Source of the DNA: Peribacillus deserti
GTDB taxonomy: Bacteria > Bacillota > Bacilli > Bacillales > DSM-1321
Assembly (NCBI RefSeq): GCF_002863585.1
Contig: NZ_PGUY01000062.1
Location: 124,001 to 188,000 of the forward strand
Direction of reading: 5' to 3'
Length of the DNA stretch: 64,000 nucleotides
In this document: piece after piece, positions 1 to 9,303 of the stretch
Numbering within the stretch: the first letter of the stretch is position 1
Layout: each line of letters starts with the position of its first letter
Translations under genes and position numbers: made by a program
The notes under the pieces: model-generated
Told to the model about the DNA's origin: nothing
What the model saw: only the letters and a program-made list of their open reading frames with translations
Databases searched by the model: none

Positions 1-1
1 G

Positions 2-319
2 TTGTCATGCCTGGTGATAGTGAGGCTGCCTTTTTCGGCGCCAGATGAACCGGTTAACGCGGCCAGGAATAGGCAGTTAACGGCAGAAGGGAAGAACCCC
101 TTTTCTCAGTATTCACTGCCCGAGGCTGTACTTAGATTCAAGCAGGGCTTCGGGAGATTAATCAGAGCGGAAAATGATAAAGGTGTCTTACTTGTATTAG
201 ACAAGAGAATACAGAATACTTCGTACGGGCATGCCTTTCTGGATGCCATTCCAAAAGTCAGGGTCGAGACAAATCCGCTTTCCCAATTGGAGGAATCCGT
301 ACGTAAATGGCTGTCGTAA
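2..319 (+). CDS. dinG: ATP-dependent helicase DinG, C-terminal fragment
   Basis: This is the last 105 codons of a gene that begins before the window. The fragment carries the superfamily 2 helicase motif VI (QGFGRLIR, about residues 48-55 of the fragment), preceded by a PFSAP-type loop. This is the usual end of DinG/XPD-like helicases. In Bacillus, DinG sits directly upstream of ypmA-ypmB-aspB, exactly as here. The B. subtilis protein is known for an N-terminal exonuclease domain and is thought to act in DNA repair; that part lies outside the window. The first residues are internal codons, not a start. Confidence 0.88.
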   Translation: MSCLVIVRLPFSAPDEPVNAARNRQLTAEGKNPFSQYSLPEAVLRFKQGFGRLIRAENDKGVLLVLDKRIQNTSYGHAFLDAIPKVRVETNPLSQLEESVRKWLS

Positions 320-725
320 CTTCCTTAAAAGGAAGGATCAATGGGAATTTGGTACTGAGTGAAATTGCTGCAGGAGTCATACCTCCTTACCTGTAAAAGG
401 GCGTTAAGGGAGGCTCCGGGAACGCCCGGCAATAGAGAGTCACCTGCAGCGAAAATCGATAGCGTTTTGAACGAGCTAACACTTATAAATACAAAAGCAG
501 CAGCTTATGAGAAAAGCTGCTGTAAAAGTGTGTGTGAGGACTAGAAGTGTTATTGTTTTGGTAGTAAAAATAATCATTTTCTTGTGGTTTTTTCACTCTT
601 ATATTATCCGAATGAAGTCATTACTGTTATAATGGTGTTTGTAAATCTTTACTTGTACTTTTATTATGGCCCTTGACTGGGATAATATGAGTGCGATATT
701 TTGTTTAATGCTGGAGGAATATGAA
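320..725. other. Intergenic region, no convincing gene
   Basis: The region has a G+C-rich core at about 365-480 with inverted CTGCAGG/CCTGCAG arms, and a short hairpin (CAGCAGCTT, 498-506, with AAGCTGCTG, 514-522) that lacks a T-run. The core resembles the degraded intergenic repeats seen elsewhere in the window but has no clear ends. A GTG-initiated 61-codon frame at 359-544 has no ribosome binding site and an unnatural composition, so I do not call it a gene. Confidence 0.5.
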
Positions 726-896
726 ATGGAAAGCAAGATAGAAGTAATATCAACAGTAAAAGTACAGAATTCCCCTGATTTATATAAAATTGTTGATTCG
801 CTGAACAGAACACTGAAAGAGAAAGATCTAATGTTTGGCCTTGCACTTGATGATACCAATAAAGATAAAGCGGTTTTTACGATTTACCGTACATAA
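726..896 (+). CDS. ypmA: YpmA, small conserved protein (DUF4264)
   Basis: This 56-residue soluble protein has no membrane segment. Sequence and position match YpmA, a short protein of unknown function conserved in Bacillaceae. The start ATG at 726 follows the Shine-Dalgarno GGAGG at 713-717; a longer in-frame reading from 666 would place that site inside the gene. Residues KEKDLMFGLALD and the C-terminal FTIYRT are the recognisable parts. It is followed after 16 bp by ypmB and probably belongs to a ypmA-ypmB-aspB transcription unit. Confidence 0.85.
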   Translation: MESKIEVISTVKVQNSPDLYKIVDSLNRTLKEKDLMFGLALDDTNKDKAVFTIYRT

Positions 897-912
897 TGGA
901 AGAGTGAAATAA

Positions 913-1386
913 GTGAAAAAATGGATCATATTTTCAAGTTTAGCCATCATTTGCCTGTGTGCCCTTTCAGCAGTTGTATATTTCAAGGCGATGGAGCCTA
1001 AGAGGTCCGCCTTCCAAAAGGCAGAAAGTGCAGCCATAAAAAAAGGGCTGGCCCAAGCTGAGAGCTTTTATCTATATAATGGGACCGAAACATACTATGT
1101 AGCAGTCGGCAGAGCAAAGGATGGCAAAAAGAGGGTATATTGGATCCCTGAAAAAAAAGGGAAAGAGATTATCGCCATGGATTATTCGAGCGGCAAATCG
1201 AAGAACGATATAATCCGTCTTGTTAACCAGGAGCTGAAACCCGATAAGATCATCTCAGTTAAACTGGGAATGGAGAATGATGTTCCTCTGTGGGAAGTGG
1301 TCTATCAGAATGGGTCAAAACAAATGAATTATGAATACTTTGATTTTGAATCTGGTGAATGGCTTAAATATTACCGAAGTATATGA
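913..1386 (+). CDS. ypmB: YpmB, membrane-anchored PepSY-like protein (DUF5590)
   Basis: The protein has 157 residues and starts at GTG 913 with only a weak upstream site. An N-terminal hydrophobic segment (about residues 4-24) anchors it, and the rest is predicted to lie outside the membrane. Two PepSY-like repeats are suggested by the VYWIPEKKGKEII and PLWEVVYQ stretches. Length and context fit B. subtilis YpmB, whose exact role is not established. The gap to aspB is only 17 bp, and aspB has its own strong ribosome binding site, which supports co-transcription. Confidence 0.85.
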   Translation: MKKWIIFSSLAIICLCALSAVVYFKAMEPKRSAFQKAESAAIKKGLAQAESFYLYNGTETYYVAVGRAKDGKKRVYWIPEKKGKEIIAMDYSSGKSKNDIIRLVNQELKPDKIISVKLGMENDVPLWEVVYQNGSKQMNYEYFDFESGEWLKYYRSI

Positions 1387-1403
1387 TTGGAGGATAAAAG
1401 AGT

Positions 1404-2588
1404 ATGTTGTTAGCAAAAAGAGTGCAGGCTTTAACCCCTTCTACAACGCTGGCTATTACGGCAAAGGCAAAGGAAATGAAATCACAGGGCATTGATGTAA
1501 TCGGACTGGGAGCAGGTGAACCTGATTTTAATACTCCTCAGCATATTATTGAAGCAGCTTCCGCATCCATGAATGAAGGGCATACTAAGTATACCCCTTC
1601 CGCCGGACTTCCCATGCTGAAATCAGCGATTGCCGAAAAGCTGAAGAAAGATCAGGGGCTGGAGTATAGTGCGTCCCAAATCATGGTAGCATCCGGTGCC
1701 AAGCATGCGCTCTACACTCTATTCCAGGCTATTTTGGATGAGGATGATGAAGTCATTATCCCGATTCCATATTGGGTTAGTTACCCTGAACAGGTCAAAC
1801 TAGCAGATGGCCAGCCTGTGTATGTAGAGGGAAAAGAGGATCATTCTTATAAGATGACTGCAGAACAGCTTGAAAAAGCCATTACACCCAAAACAAAGGC
1901 ACTGATACTTAATTCTCCAAGCAACCCAACAGGTATGATTTATTCCAGGGAAGAGCTTCAGAAACTTGGTGAAGTATGCTTAAAGCATAATATATTAATC
2001 ATTTCGGATGAAATTTATGAAAAGCTTGTATACGGAAACAATGAACATATATCAATTGCTGAACTTTCGCCTGAACTGAAGGAAAATACGATTATTATTA
2101 ACGGTGTCTCGAAATCCCACAGCATGACGGGATGGAGGATTGGATATGCAGCCGGAAATGAGGTAATAATCAAAGCTATGACAAACCTGGCGAGCCACAG
2201 CACGTCCAATCCCACCACAACCGCTCAGTATGGCGCTATCGCAGCATACGAAGGGCCGCAGGATGATGTGGAAACCATGAGACAGGCTTTCGAGGGCAGA
2301 TTGGATACTATCTACGAAAAACTAGTGACAATCCCTGGAATTACATGTATTAAACCTCAGGGTGCCTTTTATTTATATCCTAATGTACGAGAAGCCGCAG
2401 AGAAAACTGGGTATGAGGATGTAGATGCTTTTGTAAAAGCACTTCTTGAAGAAGCAAGGGTTGCTGTGATACCGGGTTCAGGGTTTGGTTCCCCTGATAA
2501 TATAAGGCTGTCCTATGCTACATCGATGGAACAATTGGAAAAGGCAATAGAAAGAATCGAAACGTTCGTTATTAATAAGATAGGCTAA
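1404..2588 (+). CDS. aspB: Aspartate aminotransferase (class I, PLP-dependent)
   Basis: The 394-residue length is the family norm. AspB transfers the amino group between aspartate and 2-oxoglutarate in the cytosol, linking the TCA cycle to aspartate-family amino acids. Visible PLP-site residues are N174 in SPSNPTG, D202 in SDEIY and the Schiff-base lysine K237 in SKSHSMTGWR; the substrate-binding arginine is near the end in NIRLSYATS. ATG 1404 follows GGAGGA at a good distance. asnS lies downstream, so aspartate synthesis and its conversion machinery are neighbours, as in B. subtilis. Confidence 0.96.
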   Translation: MLLAKRVQALTPSTTLAITAKAKEMKSQGIDVIGLGAGEPDFNTPQHIIEAASASMNEGHTKYTPSAGLPMLKSAIAEKLKKDQGLEYSASQIMVASGAKHALYTLFQAILDEDDEVIIPIPYWVSYPEQVKLADGQPVYVEGKEDHSYKMTAEQLEKAITPKTKALILNSPSNPTGMIYSREELQKLGEVCLKHNILIISDEIYEKLVYGNNEHISIAELSPELKENTIIINGVSKSHSMTGWRIGYAAGNEVIIKAMTNLASHSTSNPTTTAQYGAIAAYEGPQDDVETMRQAFEGRLDTIYEKLVTIPGITCIKPQGAFYLYPNVREAAEKTGYEDVDAFVKALLEEARVAVIPGSGFGSPDNIRLSYATSMEQLEKAIERIETFVINKIG

Positions 2589-2712
2589 AGATTAAGGAGG
2601 CACCCGCCCCTCGCGGAAAGTGGCGCTCCGAGCAGCAGGCAGTTTAAATCAAGCTAAAATTCTTAATAATTCTATTACTTTTTAGTATTTTTTATAAGAG
2701 AACTTACGCAGA

Positions 2713-2741
2713 TTGCCTGGGAAATGAGTCAAGGGTATAAT
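2713..2741 (+). promoter_or_regulatory. Sigma-A type promoter of asnS
   Basis: TTGCCT (2713-2718) and TATAAT (2736-2741) are separated by 17 bp, a near-consensus vegetative promoter 49 bp ahead of the asnS start. No T-box leader or other structured RNA fits in the short transcript leader. Confidence 0.7.
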
Positions 2742-2789
2742 AAACATAATAATGTCAGTTTGTGTAGATTTTTGGAGGGAAATAAACTC

Positions 2790-4082
2790 GTGAAAACAAT
2801 GATTAAAGATGTTAGTAAATATGCAGGAGAAGAAGTTACAATTGGCGGCTGGCTGGCTAACAAACGATCCAGCGGCAAAATTGCTTTCTTGCAGCTCAGG
2901 GACGGCAGCGGATTTATCCAGGGAGTCGTAGTAAAAGAGGATGTTGGGGAAGAGGTATTTGCTAAAGCCAAAGGGTTGACCCAGGAATCATCTCTATATG
3001 TAATCGGGACTGTCCAAAAAGATGAACGCTCCCCTTTCGGTTATGAATTGGTCGTAAAAGATCTCGAAGTTATCCAAGAGTCTAAGGATTATCCGATTAC
3101 CCCTAAAGCGCATGGTACAGAGTTCTTGATGGATAACCGCCATTTATGGCTTCGTTCAAAACGGCAGCATGCGGTCATGCAAATCAGAAATGAAATTATC
3201 CGCGCTACGTATGAATTCTTTAATGAAAACGGATTTTCCAAGGTGGATCCTCCTATTTTAACAGGAAGTGCACCAGAAGGAACTTCCGAGTTATTCGCAA
3301 CTAAATATTTCGATGAAGATGCCTATCTATCACAAAGCGGCCAGCTTTACATGGAGGCAGCGGCCATGGCACTTGGGAAAGTCTTCTCATTCGGTCCGAC
3401 ATTCCGTGCCGAAAAGTCTAAAACACGCCGCCATTTAATTGAATTTTGGATGATTGAGCCTGAAATGGCATTCTACGATTTCGAGGACAACCTGGAGGTT
3501 CAGGAGCAGTATGTTTCTCACATCGTTCAGTCGGTTTTGAAAAACTGTACACTTCAATTAAATACACTGGGCCGGGATGTGTCTAAGCTTGAAAATATCA
3601 AGGCGCCATTCCCAAGAATTACGTATGATGACGCCATCAAATTCCTTCATGAAAAGGGCTTTGACGATATTCAATGGGGCGATGATTTCGGTGCTCCGCA
3701 TGAAACAGCCATTGCTGAAAGCTACGATAAGCCTGTTTTCATTACACACTATCCTACAGGCATTAAACCTTTTTATATGCAGCCAGATCCTAATCGAAGC
3801 GATGTAGTACTTTGTGCGGATTTAATTGCTCCTGAAGGATATGGAGAAATCATTGGAGGATCCCAGCGTATTCATGATTATGACTTCCTTAAGCAAAGAA
3901 TAGAAGAACATCAATTAGACCTGGATGCTTATAAGTGGTATCTGGAACTAAGACAATATGGTTCAGTTCCTCATTCCGGCTTTGGGCTTGGCCTTGAAAG
4001 AACGGTTGCCTGGATCAGTGGTGTGGAACATGTCCGAGAGACCATTCCATTCCCTCGATTATTAAACCGTCTGTATCCATAA
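2790..4082 (+). CDS. asnS: Asparaginyl-tRNA synthetase
   Basis: The enzyme charges tRNA-Asn with asparagine. I place the start at GTG 2790, giving 430 residues as in B. subtilis AsnS, because GGAGGG lies 10 bp upstream; an in-frame ATG at 2724 would overlap the promoter. An N-terminal OB-fold anticodon-binding domain (about 15-110, with [15 protein letters not shown]) precedes the class II catalytic core. Motif 2 ([10 protein letters not shown]) and motif 3 ([10 protein letters not shown]) are intact. Its own promoter and a strong terminator make it a single-gene unit. Confidence 0.96.
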   Translation: MKTMIKDVSKYAGEEVTIGGWLANKRSSGKIAFLQLRDGSGFIQGVVVKEDVGEEVFAKAKGLTQESSLYVIGTVQKDERSPFGYELVVKDLEVIQESKDYPITPKAHGTEFLMDNRHLWLRSKRQHAVMQIRNEIIRATYEFFNENGFSKVDPPILTGSAPEGTSELFATKYFDEDAYLSQSGQLYMEAAAMALGKVFSFGPTFRAEKSKTRRHLIEFWMIEPEMAFYDFEDNLEVQEQYVSHIVQSVLKNCTLQLNTLGRDVSKLENIKAPFPRITYDDAIKFLHEKGFDDIQWGDDFGAPHETAIAESYDKPVFITHYPTGIKPFYMQPDPNRSDVVLCADLIAPEGYGEIIGGSQRIHDYDFLKQRIEEHQLDLDAYKWYLELRQYGSVPHSGFGLGLERTVAWISGVEHVRETIPFPRLLNRLYP

Positions 4083-4149
4083 GAACCATATACTATCCCT
4101 AGATTTCGTTCAAACGGATATTAAGGCAGGGAAAAAACAGCATGCGAAA

Positions 4150-4187
4150 GAAAAGCTCAATGAACCGTTGAGCTTTTCTTTTTTTAC
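4150..4187 (+). terminator. Intrinsic terminator of asnS
   Basis: An 11-bp stem (AAAAGCTCAA paired with TTGAGCTTTT, plus a closing G-C) is followed by a run of T. A non-coding repeat element begins immediately after the T-run. Confidence 0.85.
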
Positions 4188-4189
4188 TA

Positions 4190-4364
4190 GGCTATGTTAA
4201 AGGTCATTGTTGCTTTTTGTACGATGCTGATCTGCACTGCAGGTGCGGGACTCCTGCGAAGAAAAGCGAGGCAAGGGCAGCCATTAACGCCGAGGAGCTC
4301 GGGACCGCCCCGTTAAAAAGCGAGTGCCTGCTAGCTGCAATCAACAATCATGTTTAACAGAGCT
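4190..4364 (+). repeat. MITE-like element, GGCT...TTGTTG ends (copy 1)
   Basis: This 175-bp non-coding element has imperfect 23-bp terminal inverted repeats. The left end begins GGCTATGTTAAAG and reaches TTGTTG at position 23. The right end read in reverse begins AGCTCTGTTAAAC and also reaches TTGTTG at position 23. The flanks TTTTACTA (4182-4189) and TTTCACTA (4365-4372) match at 7 of 8 bases, which looks like an aged 8-bp target duplication. The interior is G+C-rich and non-coding. Related copies are at 30238-30420 and 37670-37923. Confidence 0.75.
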
Positions 4365-4529
4365 TTTCACTAAGGAAGAAACATCGTGTCATACGAGAAA
4401 GGGAAAAAAAAACAAAATGACCATTTTTATTGCAATAGAGCATAGGACATATATGTAAATTTTACCCCGCAGTTATTTTCTCATTTTGGCTGAATCTTTC
4501 ATGGTATAATAAAGCACGAGGTGTCCTAC

Positions 4530-5231
4530 ATGTTAAAAGATAATTTTCTTGCTTGGATGAAGGAAGGCAATATTTCGATTCCTTCTTTTCTTTTGTCACA
4601 TTATAAACGAATGGGTCTTAACGAACTAGAATTAATGGTTTTGCTTCATATACAGCATTATAATGAGAAAGGAAATTCCTTTCCGACTCCCGATCAAATT
4701 TCAGAGAGAATGAGTGTTGACAGTTCCCAGTGTTCAAGCCTTTTAAGAAGGCTCATTCAAAAAGGGTTTCTGCAGATTAAAGAGGAATACCGGGAAGACT
4801 CAATCCTTTTTGAAATGTATACTCTAGATCCTATGTATGATAAGCTGCTGCAGTTCTTTTTGAAAGTTCAAAATGAAACCTCATCAGTGCAAGTTGAATT
4901 AGAAACTGAAGAAAGTCTTTATACAGTTTTTGAAAAGGAATTCGGAAGGCCGCTTTCGCCGTTTGAATGTGAAACCCTCGCCATGTGGATGGAAGATGAA
5001 CATCACTTTACAATGATTAAAGCAGCGTTGAAGGAAGCTGTCATATCTGGTAAGTTGAATTTCAGATACATAGACAGGATTCTTTTTGAATGGAAAAAGA
5101 ATGGCATACGAACTCCAGAGCAGGCTAAAACCCACGGCCAGAAATTCAGGCTTCAAAATAGAAGAGAGAAGAAGCAGGATATACCTCAGGCTAATAAAAC
5201 AGTTCCGTTTTATAACTGGCTTGAACAATAA
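4530..5231 (+). CDS. dnaD: DnaD, primosome protein
   Basis: DnaD is an essential replication-initiation protein that acts with DnaB and DnaI to load the replicative helicase and remodels DNA. The 233-residue protein has an N-terminal winged-helix domain (about 1-110) and a C-terminal DnaD/DnaB2 domain. The C-terminal domain includes LSPFECETLAMW, the YIDRILFEWKKNG segment near residue 180 and the conserved end PFYNWLEQ. ATG 4530 is chosen because GAGGTG (4518-4523) lies 6 bp upstream; a GTG at 4521 overlaps that site. A TATAAT at 4505-4510 could be its -10 element. nth follows after 51 bp. Confidence 0.93.
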   Translation: MLKDNFLAWMKEGNISIPSFLLSHYKRMGLNELELMVLLHIQHYNEKGNSFPTPDQISERMSVDSSQCSSLLRRLIQKGFLQIKEEYREDSILFEMYTLDPMYDKLLQFFLKVQNETSSVQVELETEESLYTVFEKEFGRPLSPFECETLAMWMEDEHHFTMIKAALKEAVISGKLNFRYIDRILFEWKKNGIRTPEQAKTHGQKFRLQNRREKKQDIPQANKTVPFYNWLEQ

Positions 5232-5282
5232 AAGATTTTCATATACCATTCGGAAATACTCAGTTCTAAGGAGTAATAGACC

Positions 5283-5939
5283 ATGCTAAATCAAACTCAG
5301 ATTAATTATTGTCTAGATACGATTGGAAACATGTTTCCGGATGCCCATTGTGAGCTTAATCATTCAAATCCATTTGAGTTGGTAATTGCGGTTGCACTTT
5401 CCGCTCAATGTACGGATGCTTTAGTTAACCGGGTCACGAAAACATTGTTTCAGAAATATAAAACCCCAGAAGATTATCTAAATGTCCCGCTTGAGGAATT
5501 ACAGGAGGATATTAGATCGATTGGTCTTTATCGGAATAAAGCCAAAAACATTCAAAAGCTCTGTCGGATGCTGCTAGACGAATATGCTGGAGAGCTGCCG
5601 GCAGACCGTGATGAATTAACCAAATTTCCCGGGGTGGGGCGAAAGACGGCAAATGTAGTAGTATCCGTTGCTTTTGGCATCCCTGCCATTGCTGTCGACA
5701 CACACGTCGAAAGAGTCAGTAAAAGGCTGGGAATATGCAGGTGGAAAGATAATGTTCTCGAAGTAGAAAGTACACTGATGAGAAAAGTGCCAAAAGAAAA
5801 GTGGTCAGACACACATCATCAACTTATATTCTTTGGCCGGTATCATTGCAAGGCCCAGTCGCCGCAATGTGAAATATGTCCGCTTCTCGAGCTTTGCAGA
5901 GAGGGAAAAAAGCGCATGAAAAGGCTTCAGGCCACATGA
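5283..5939 (+). CDS. nth: Endonuclease III (DNA glycosylase/AP lyase)
   Basis: This base-excision repair enzyme removes oxidised pyrimidines and cleaves the abasic site. All key parts are present in 218 residues: the helix-hairpin-helix FPGVGRKTAN with catalytic Lys121, catalytic Asp139 in VDTHVERVS, and the 4Fe-4S cluster cysteines 189, 196, 199 and 205 in the standard C-x6-C-x2-C-x5-C spacing. ATG 5283 follows AAGGAG. The gene overlaps ypoC by 4 bp, so translation is probably coupled in a dnaD-nth-ypoC operon. Confidence 0.96.
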   Translation: MLNQTQINYCLDTIGNMFPDAHCELNHSNPFELVIAVALSAQCTDALVNRVTKTLFQKYKTPEDYLNVPLEELQEDIRSIGLYRNKAKNIQKLCRMLLDEYAGELPADRDELTKFPGVGRKTANVVVSVAFGIPAIAVDTHVERVSKRLGICRWKDNVLEVESTLMRKVPKEKWSDTHHQLIFFGRYHCKAQSPQCEICPLLELCREGKKRMKRLQAT

Positions 5940-6463
5940 CCAATTTGATCCTGACTACTCCCGATATTTTGATTGACTCTATTTTTTCAGCGGAGAAAAT
6001 AGAGCTGTCGAGAGCAGAAATCAGTGTTTGGACAAAAGAGCTGTTAGTCCATCATTATTTTCCTTATGATACTTGTTTCTATAATGGTATTGAGTGCTTT
6101 ACACCATGGAATCATGCTGACAGTGTCATACCTGACCTGATATCGGTATGGGGAAGTGAGCGCAAGACTCTTGATGATTTCTTTTCCAATCGGCAGTCAC
6201 AGAAAGCCCTGATTCATATGAAGAGAGCCATTTCTTTATGGATATCAGCACTTTTCTGGCTGAACGGACGTCCAGCTGGAATTCAAAATTGGCCTAAGCT
6301 AGTTTCAGAGTTAACGCTCTTACCTATAAACGCTGTCGAACGTTTGTCCTTTGTACTGGAAAGGCCGGCTTTATTTCATTCATACAAGCAGCTTACGATC
6401 CTTTTTAATGAACTAGAAAAAATGTTTTACAAAGAATTAGCCATAAAAAAACGTCTAAGCTGA
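5936..6463 (+). CDS. ypoC: YpoC family protein, function unknown
   Basis: The 175-residue protein starts at ATG 5936, sharing ATGA with the nth stop. A longer in-frame reading exists but would overlap nth by 64 bp without its own binding site. YpoC proteins follow nth throughout Bacillaceae; no catalytic motif is visible and the function is unknown. The sequence is rich in aromatic residues (for example HHYFPYDTCFYN) and has an SLWISALFWLNGRP helix. Its stop codon lies inside the loop of the terminator shared with ponA. Confidence 0.82.
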   Translation: MTNLILTTPDILIDSIFSAEKIELSRAEISVWTKELLVHHYFPYDTCFYNGIECFTPWNHADSVIPDLISVWGSERKTLDDFFSNRQSQKALIHMKRAISLWISALFWLNGRPAGIQNWPKLVSELTLLPINAVERLSFVLERPALFHSYKQLTILFNELEKMFYKELAIKKRLS

Positions 6464-6485
6464 GTGCTTAGACGTTTTTTTATGG
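6441..6485. terminator. Bidirectional terminator between ypoC and ponA
   Basis: AACGTCTAAGC pairs with GCTTAGACGTT around a 5-base loop, flanked by A-rich and T-rich runs, so it can end transcription from both strands. The ypoC TGA (6461-6463) is in the loop. ponA ends about 78 bp away on the other strand. Confidence 0.85.
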
Positions 6486-6562
6486 CTATAAATCATCTAG
6501 ATCATGGCGTGCGATAAAATGCATGCCATGATTCTAAATTTACCCGATTCTAGTTATTCATA

Positions 6563-9271
6563 CTATTGCTCTGCCCTTTGTGAAGAAGGATTGCTGCTTC
6601 TTTGGTTTTCTTGCTGGCCAGTACCATTTCCTCCGCCATTCTGATCAGAAGGAGGGGTGGTCCCGTCGTCAGGTGGTGTACCCGGCTGTTCAGGCTGAGA
6701 GGGCTGAGAGGGATCCTCTGTATTGGCATCATCTTCACCATTTTGAGGTACTCCATTTTCCCCGCCTTCACCTTGCTGATCATCGCCTTGCTGGGCGTCT
6801 TCTTCACCGGTGTCCTCCTGATTTTGACCATTTTCTTGGTCCTGGTTCTGGTTCGGATCTTCTTGGGTGTTATCTTTATTTTCTTCCCCAGGAACGGCAG
6901 GATCTTCTTCTGTTTTTGGTATTTGAACGGTTGTAGACGCTGAATCGCTTCTGCTGTCACCCGATATTGCCGAAACGGTAAATTTATACGTTCCGCCTGC
7001 TTGAGGGTTTTCCATCTTTAACCCATTCTCTTTAGTGACAGTAAGAACGGAATCGGCTCCATCATTCAGAGCAACTTTAACCTCAAATTCGGGTTTTTTC
7101 TCTTCACCGTCATAATCCCATGTAAGTGAGATTTGATTAGAATCAGGATCATAAGAAGCTTGAAGATTTCCTGGTCCTTTTGGTTTTTCATACTCCTTAG
7201 AGACCTCTGTCGGCTGGTGTCCGCGGACAAAGTATTCATAGCTGATATTGCTTTCAGGCGTATAATCGCTGGCAAGCTTAGGAGGGTTCGAGCCTTGCTC
7301 GACTTTAACCTGCACAACGCTTTTCGGCTGTTTGAAATCAGGTGTTTCTTTATCCTGTGATACATATCCCATTAAGTCCCTGAACATTTTTTGAGCAATT
7401 TTTTGGTATTCATTTTCGGCAGGGATATAGTCTTTCTTGCTGCCATATCCAGTCCAAATTGCAGCAGTATAGTTCGTCGTGTAGCCGGCAAACCATGCAT
7501 CCGGAACTGCTGATTCAGGAATGCCAGACTGAATTTCCTCTTCAGAATAATTTGTTGTTCCTGTTTTTCCTGCCACTGGCAGGTCTGGAACATTTGCATA
7601 GGAACCAGTCCCATAAGGCGATTTTACAACGCTTTTAAGCATATCGGTAACCATAAATGCTGTACTTTCTTTCATAGCTACCTTTGGTTCTGGCGCTGTT
7701 TTAATCTCAGTATTGTTAACCACAATCTTCGTTATGGCATGCGGCTTATTATAAATACCGTTATTACCGAACGCACTGTATGCACCAGCTAATTGAAGCG
7801 GTGATATTCCGGGACTAATTCCACCGATAGAGGCGGATTCAAAGAACTCATCCTTTTTGAAGGGCATTCCTAGTCCGTTTGCAAACTCTCTCGCTTTATC
7901 GAGACCAACTGCTTGAAAGGCTTTTAAAGCAGGGATATTTAATGAACGTCCAAGAGCTTCCCTGATGGTCATTTGGCCTCTGAATTGGTCATTATAATTA
8001 TTGATAGGAGTTCCATTTGAATATTTATACGGTTCATCCACAACCTGCTCATAAGTGGACCAGTTTAAATATTCAATAGCCGGCCCATAATCGACAATAG
8101 GCTTAATGGTGGAACCAGGTTGTCTTTGAATTTGTGTAGCGTAATTATAGTTTCGCTCACCTTTAATGTTACGACCGCCGCCTAATGCACGGATTTCACC
8201 TGTTTTTGTATCAAGCAGGGTAATACCCGCCTGGAATTTTTCATCAGGGAAATTAAACTGGTCGGAAGACATCATCTCGTACACATGTTCCTGTGCTTTT
8301 GGATCCATGGTTGTATAAATTTCTAGACCATCCGTGTATACATTGTAATCTCCCATGTCTTCTACTTCGTTAATGACATGGTCTATAAAGGCGTTATATG
8401 GTTCTGTATTCTTTTCTCTTTGTTCTTCTTTCACTACAAGCGTCTTGACAGGGGAAGCTTTCGCTTTAGTCAATTCAGCATTGCTGATATACCCGTGTCT
8501 TTCCATAAGCGTCAGCACGACATTTCTGCGTTTTTCTGCTTGGTCCGGGTTGTCAAATGGTGAATAATTACTTGGACTTTGTGGAAGCCCGACTAGGGTG
8601 GCAACCTCTGGCAACGTTAAGTCCTTTAGAGGTTTATTAAAGTACGTTTTAGCTGCTGTCGAAATGCCATATGCACCTTCACCATAGTAGATTTTGTTCA
8701 CATACATTTCAAAGATTTGTTCTTTTGTGTACTTGCGTTCAATCTGCAGCGAAATCCAAAGTTCCTGAACTTTACGTTTTATCGTTTTTTCAGGAGTTAA
8801 AAAGGATCTTTTAACTAACTGCTGTGTGATCGTACTTGCACCCTGGGACCCAAATCCATTGGTTATGTTGGCGACTACCGCACTTCCTAGACGGCGGAGG
8901 TCTACGCCATGATGCTCGAAGAAGCGTGCATCTTCTGTAGCGATCGTTGCATCTACGACGGACGGAGGAATTTCATCATATGGGATATATTCCCGATTTT
9001 CTTTTCCGATCTCTTTAATCAATTTCTTGTTCTTATCATAGATCTTTGAAGATACTGGATCCTTCAGCATACCCTCGCTGAGCTTAGGTGCTGTAGCAGC
9101 AAAATAGGCGAATGTTGCGCCTCCAAGTACCATTCCTGTTATACCTAGTGCTATCAATAAAAGGAATACGCGCTTAAACATCCCAGCAGGCTTTGCCTTG
9201 CCTTTCTTTTTATTCTTCGCCTGTGTCTGCTGTTTTCGGCGCTCTTCTCTCGTTTTATAATCTTGAGCCAT
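6563..9271 (-). CDS. ponA: Penicillin-binding protein 1A/1B (class A)
   Basis: PonA is a bifunctional peptidoglycan glycosyltransferase and transpeptidase at the outer face of the membrane. In 902 residues it has a basic cytoplasmic tail (1-33), one membrane helix (34-57), a GT51 domain with catalytic Glu113 in EDARFFEHHG and STITQQLVK (146-154), and a transpeptidase domain with STIK (Ser387), SLN (443-445) and KTG (569-571). A fibronectin type III-like module (about 690-785) follows. The last ~115 residues are low complexity, rich in Glu, Asp, Gln, Asn, Gly and Pro. It is transcribed with recU, 32 bp upstream, an operon known in B. subtilis. Confidence 0.96.
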   Translation of the reverse strand: MAQDYKTREERRKQQTQAKNKKKGKAKPAGMFKRVFLLLIALGITGMVLGGATFAYFAATAPKLSEGMLKDPVSSKIYDKNKKLIKEIGKENREYIPYDEIPPSVVDATIATEDARFFEHHGVDLRRLGSAVVANITNGFGSQGASTITQQLVKRSFLTPEKTIKRKVQELWISLQIERKYTKEQIFEMYVNKIYYGEGAYGISTAAKTYFNKPLKDLTLPEVATLVGLPQSPSNYSPFDNPDQAEKRRNVVLTLMERHGYISNAELTKAKASPVKTLVVKEEQREKNTEPYNAFIDHVINEVEDMGDYNVYTDGLEIYTTMDPKAQEHVYEMMSSDQFNFPDEKFQAGITLLDTKTGEIRALGGGRNIKGERNYNYATQIQRQPGSTIKPIVDYGPAIEYLNWSTYEQVVDEPYKYSNGTPINNYNDQFRGQMTIREALGRSLNIPALKAFQAVGLDKAREFANGLGMPFKKDEFFESASIGGISPGISPLQLAGAYSAFGNNGIYNKPHAITKIVVNNTEIKTAPEPKVAMKESTAFMVTDMLKSVVKSPYGTGSYANVPDLPVAGKTGTTNYSEEEIQSGIPESAVPDAWFAGYTTNYTAAIWTGYGSKKDYIPAENEYQKIAQKMFRDLMGYVSQDKETPDFKQPKSVVQVKVEQGSNPPKLASDYTPESNISYEYFVRGHQPTEVSKEYEKPKGPGNLQASYDPDSNQISLTWDYDGEEKKPEFEVKVALNDGADSVLTVTKENGLKMENPQAGGTYKFTVSAISGDSRSDSASTTVQIPKTEEDPAVPGEENKDNTQEDPNQNQDQENGQNQEDTGEEDAQQGDDQQGEGGENGVPQNGEDDANTEDPSQPSQPEQPGTPPDDGTTPPSDQNGGGNGTGQQENQRSSNPSSQRAEQ

Positions 9272-9303
9272 TATAGCTACCTGCCTTTCTATACGGAAAA
9301 AAA

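Noticed and set aside
359-544. 61-codon plus-strand frame after dinG
   Set aside because: No ribosome binding site, repeat-derived G+C-rich sequence and unnatural composition.
2589-2789. T-box leader for asnS
   Set aside because: The -10 element lies 49 bp before the start, so no T-box fits, and no T-box core sequence was seen.
6550-6960. Long frames in other registers over the ponA 3' end
   Set aside because: Shadows created by the low-complexity acidic tail; the ponA frame is clearly the coding one.
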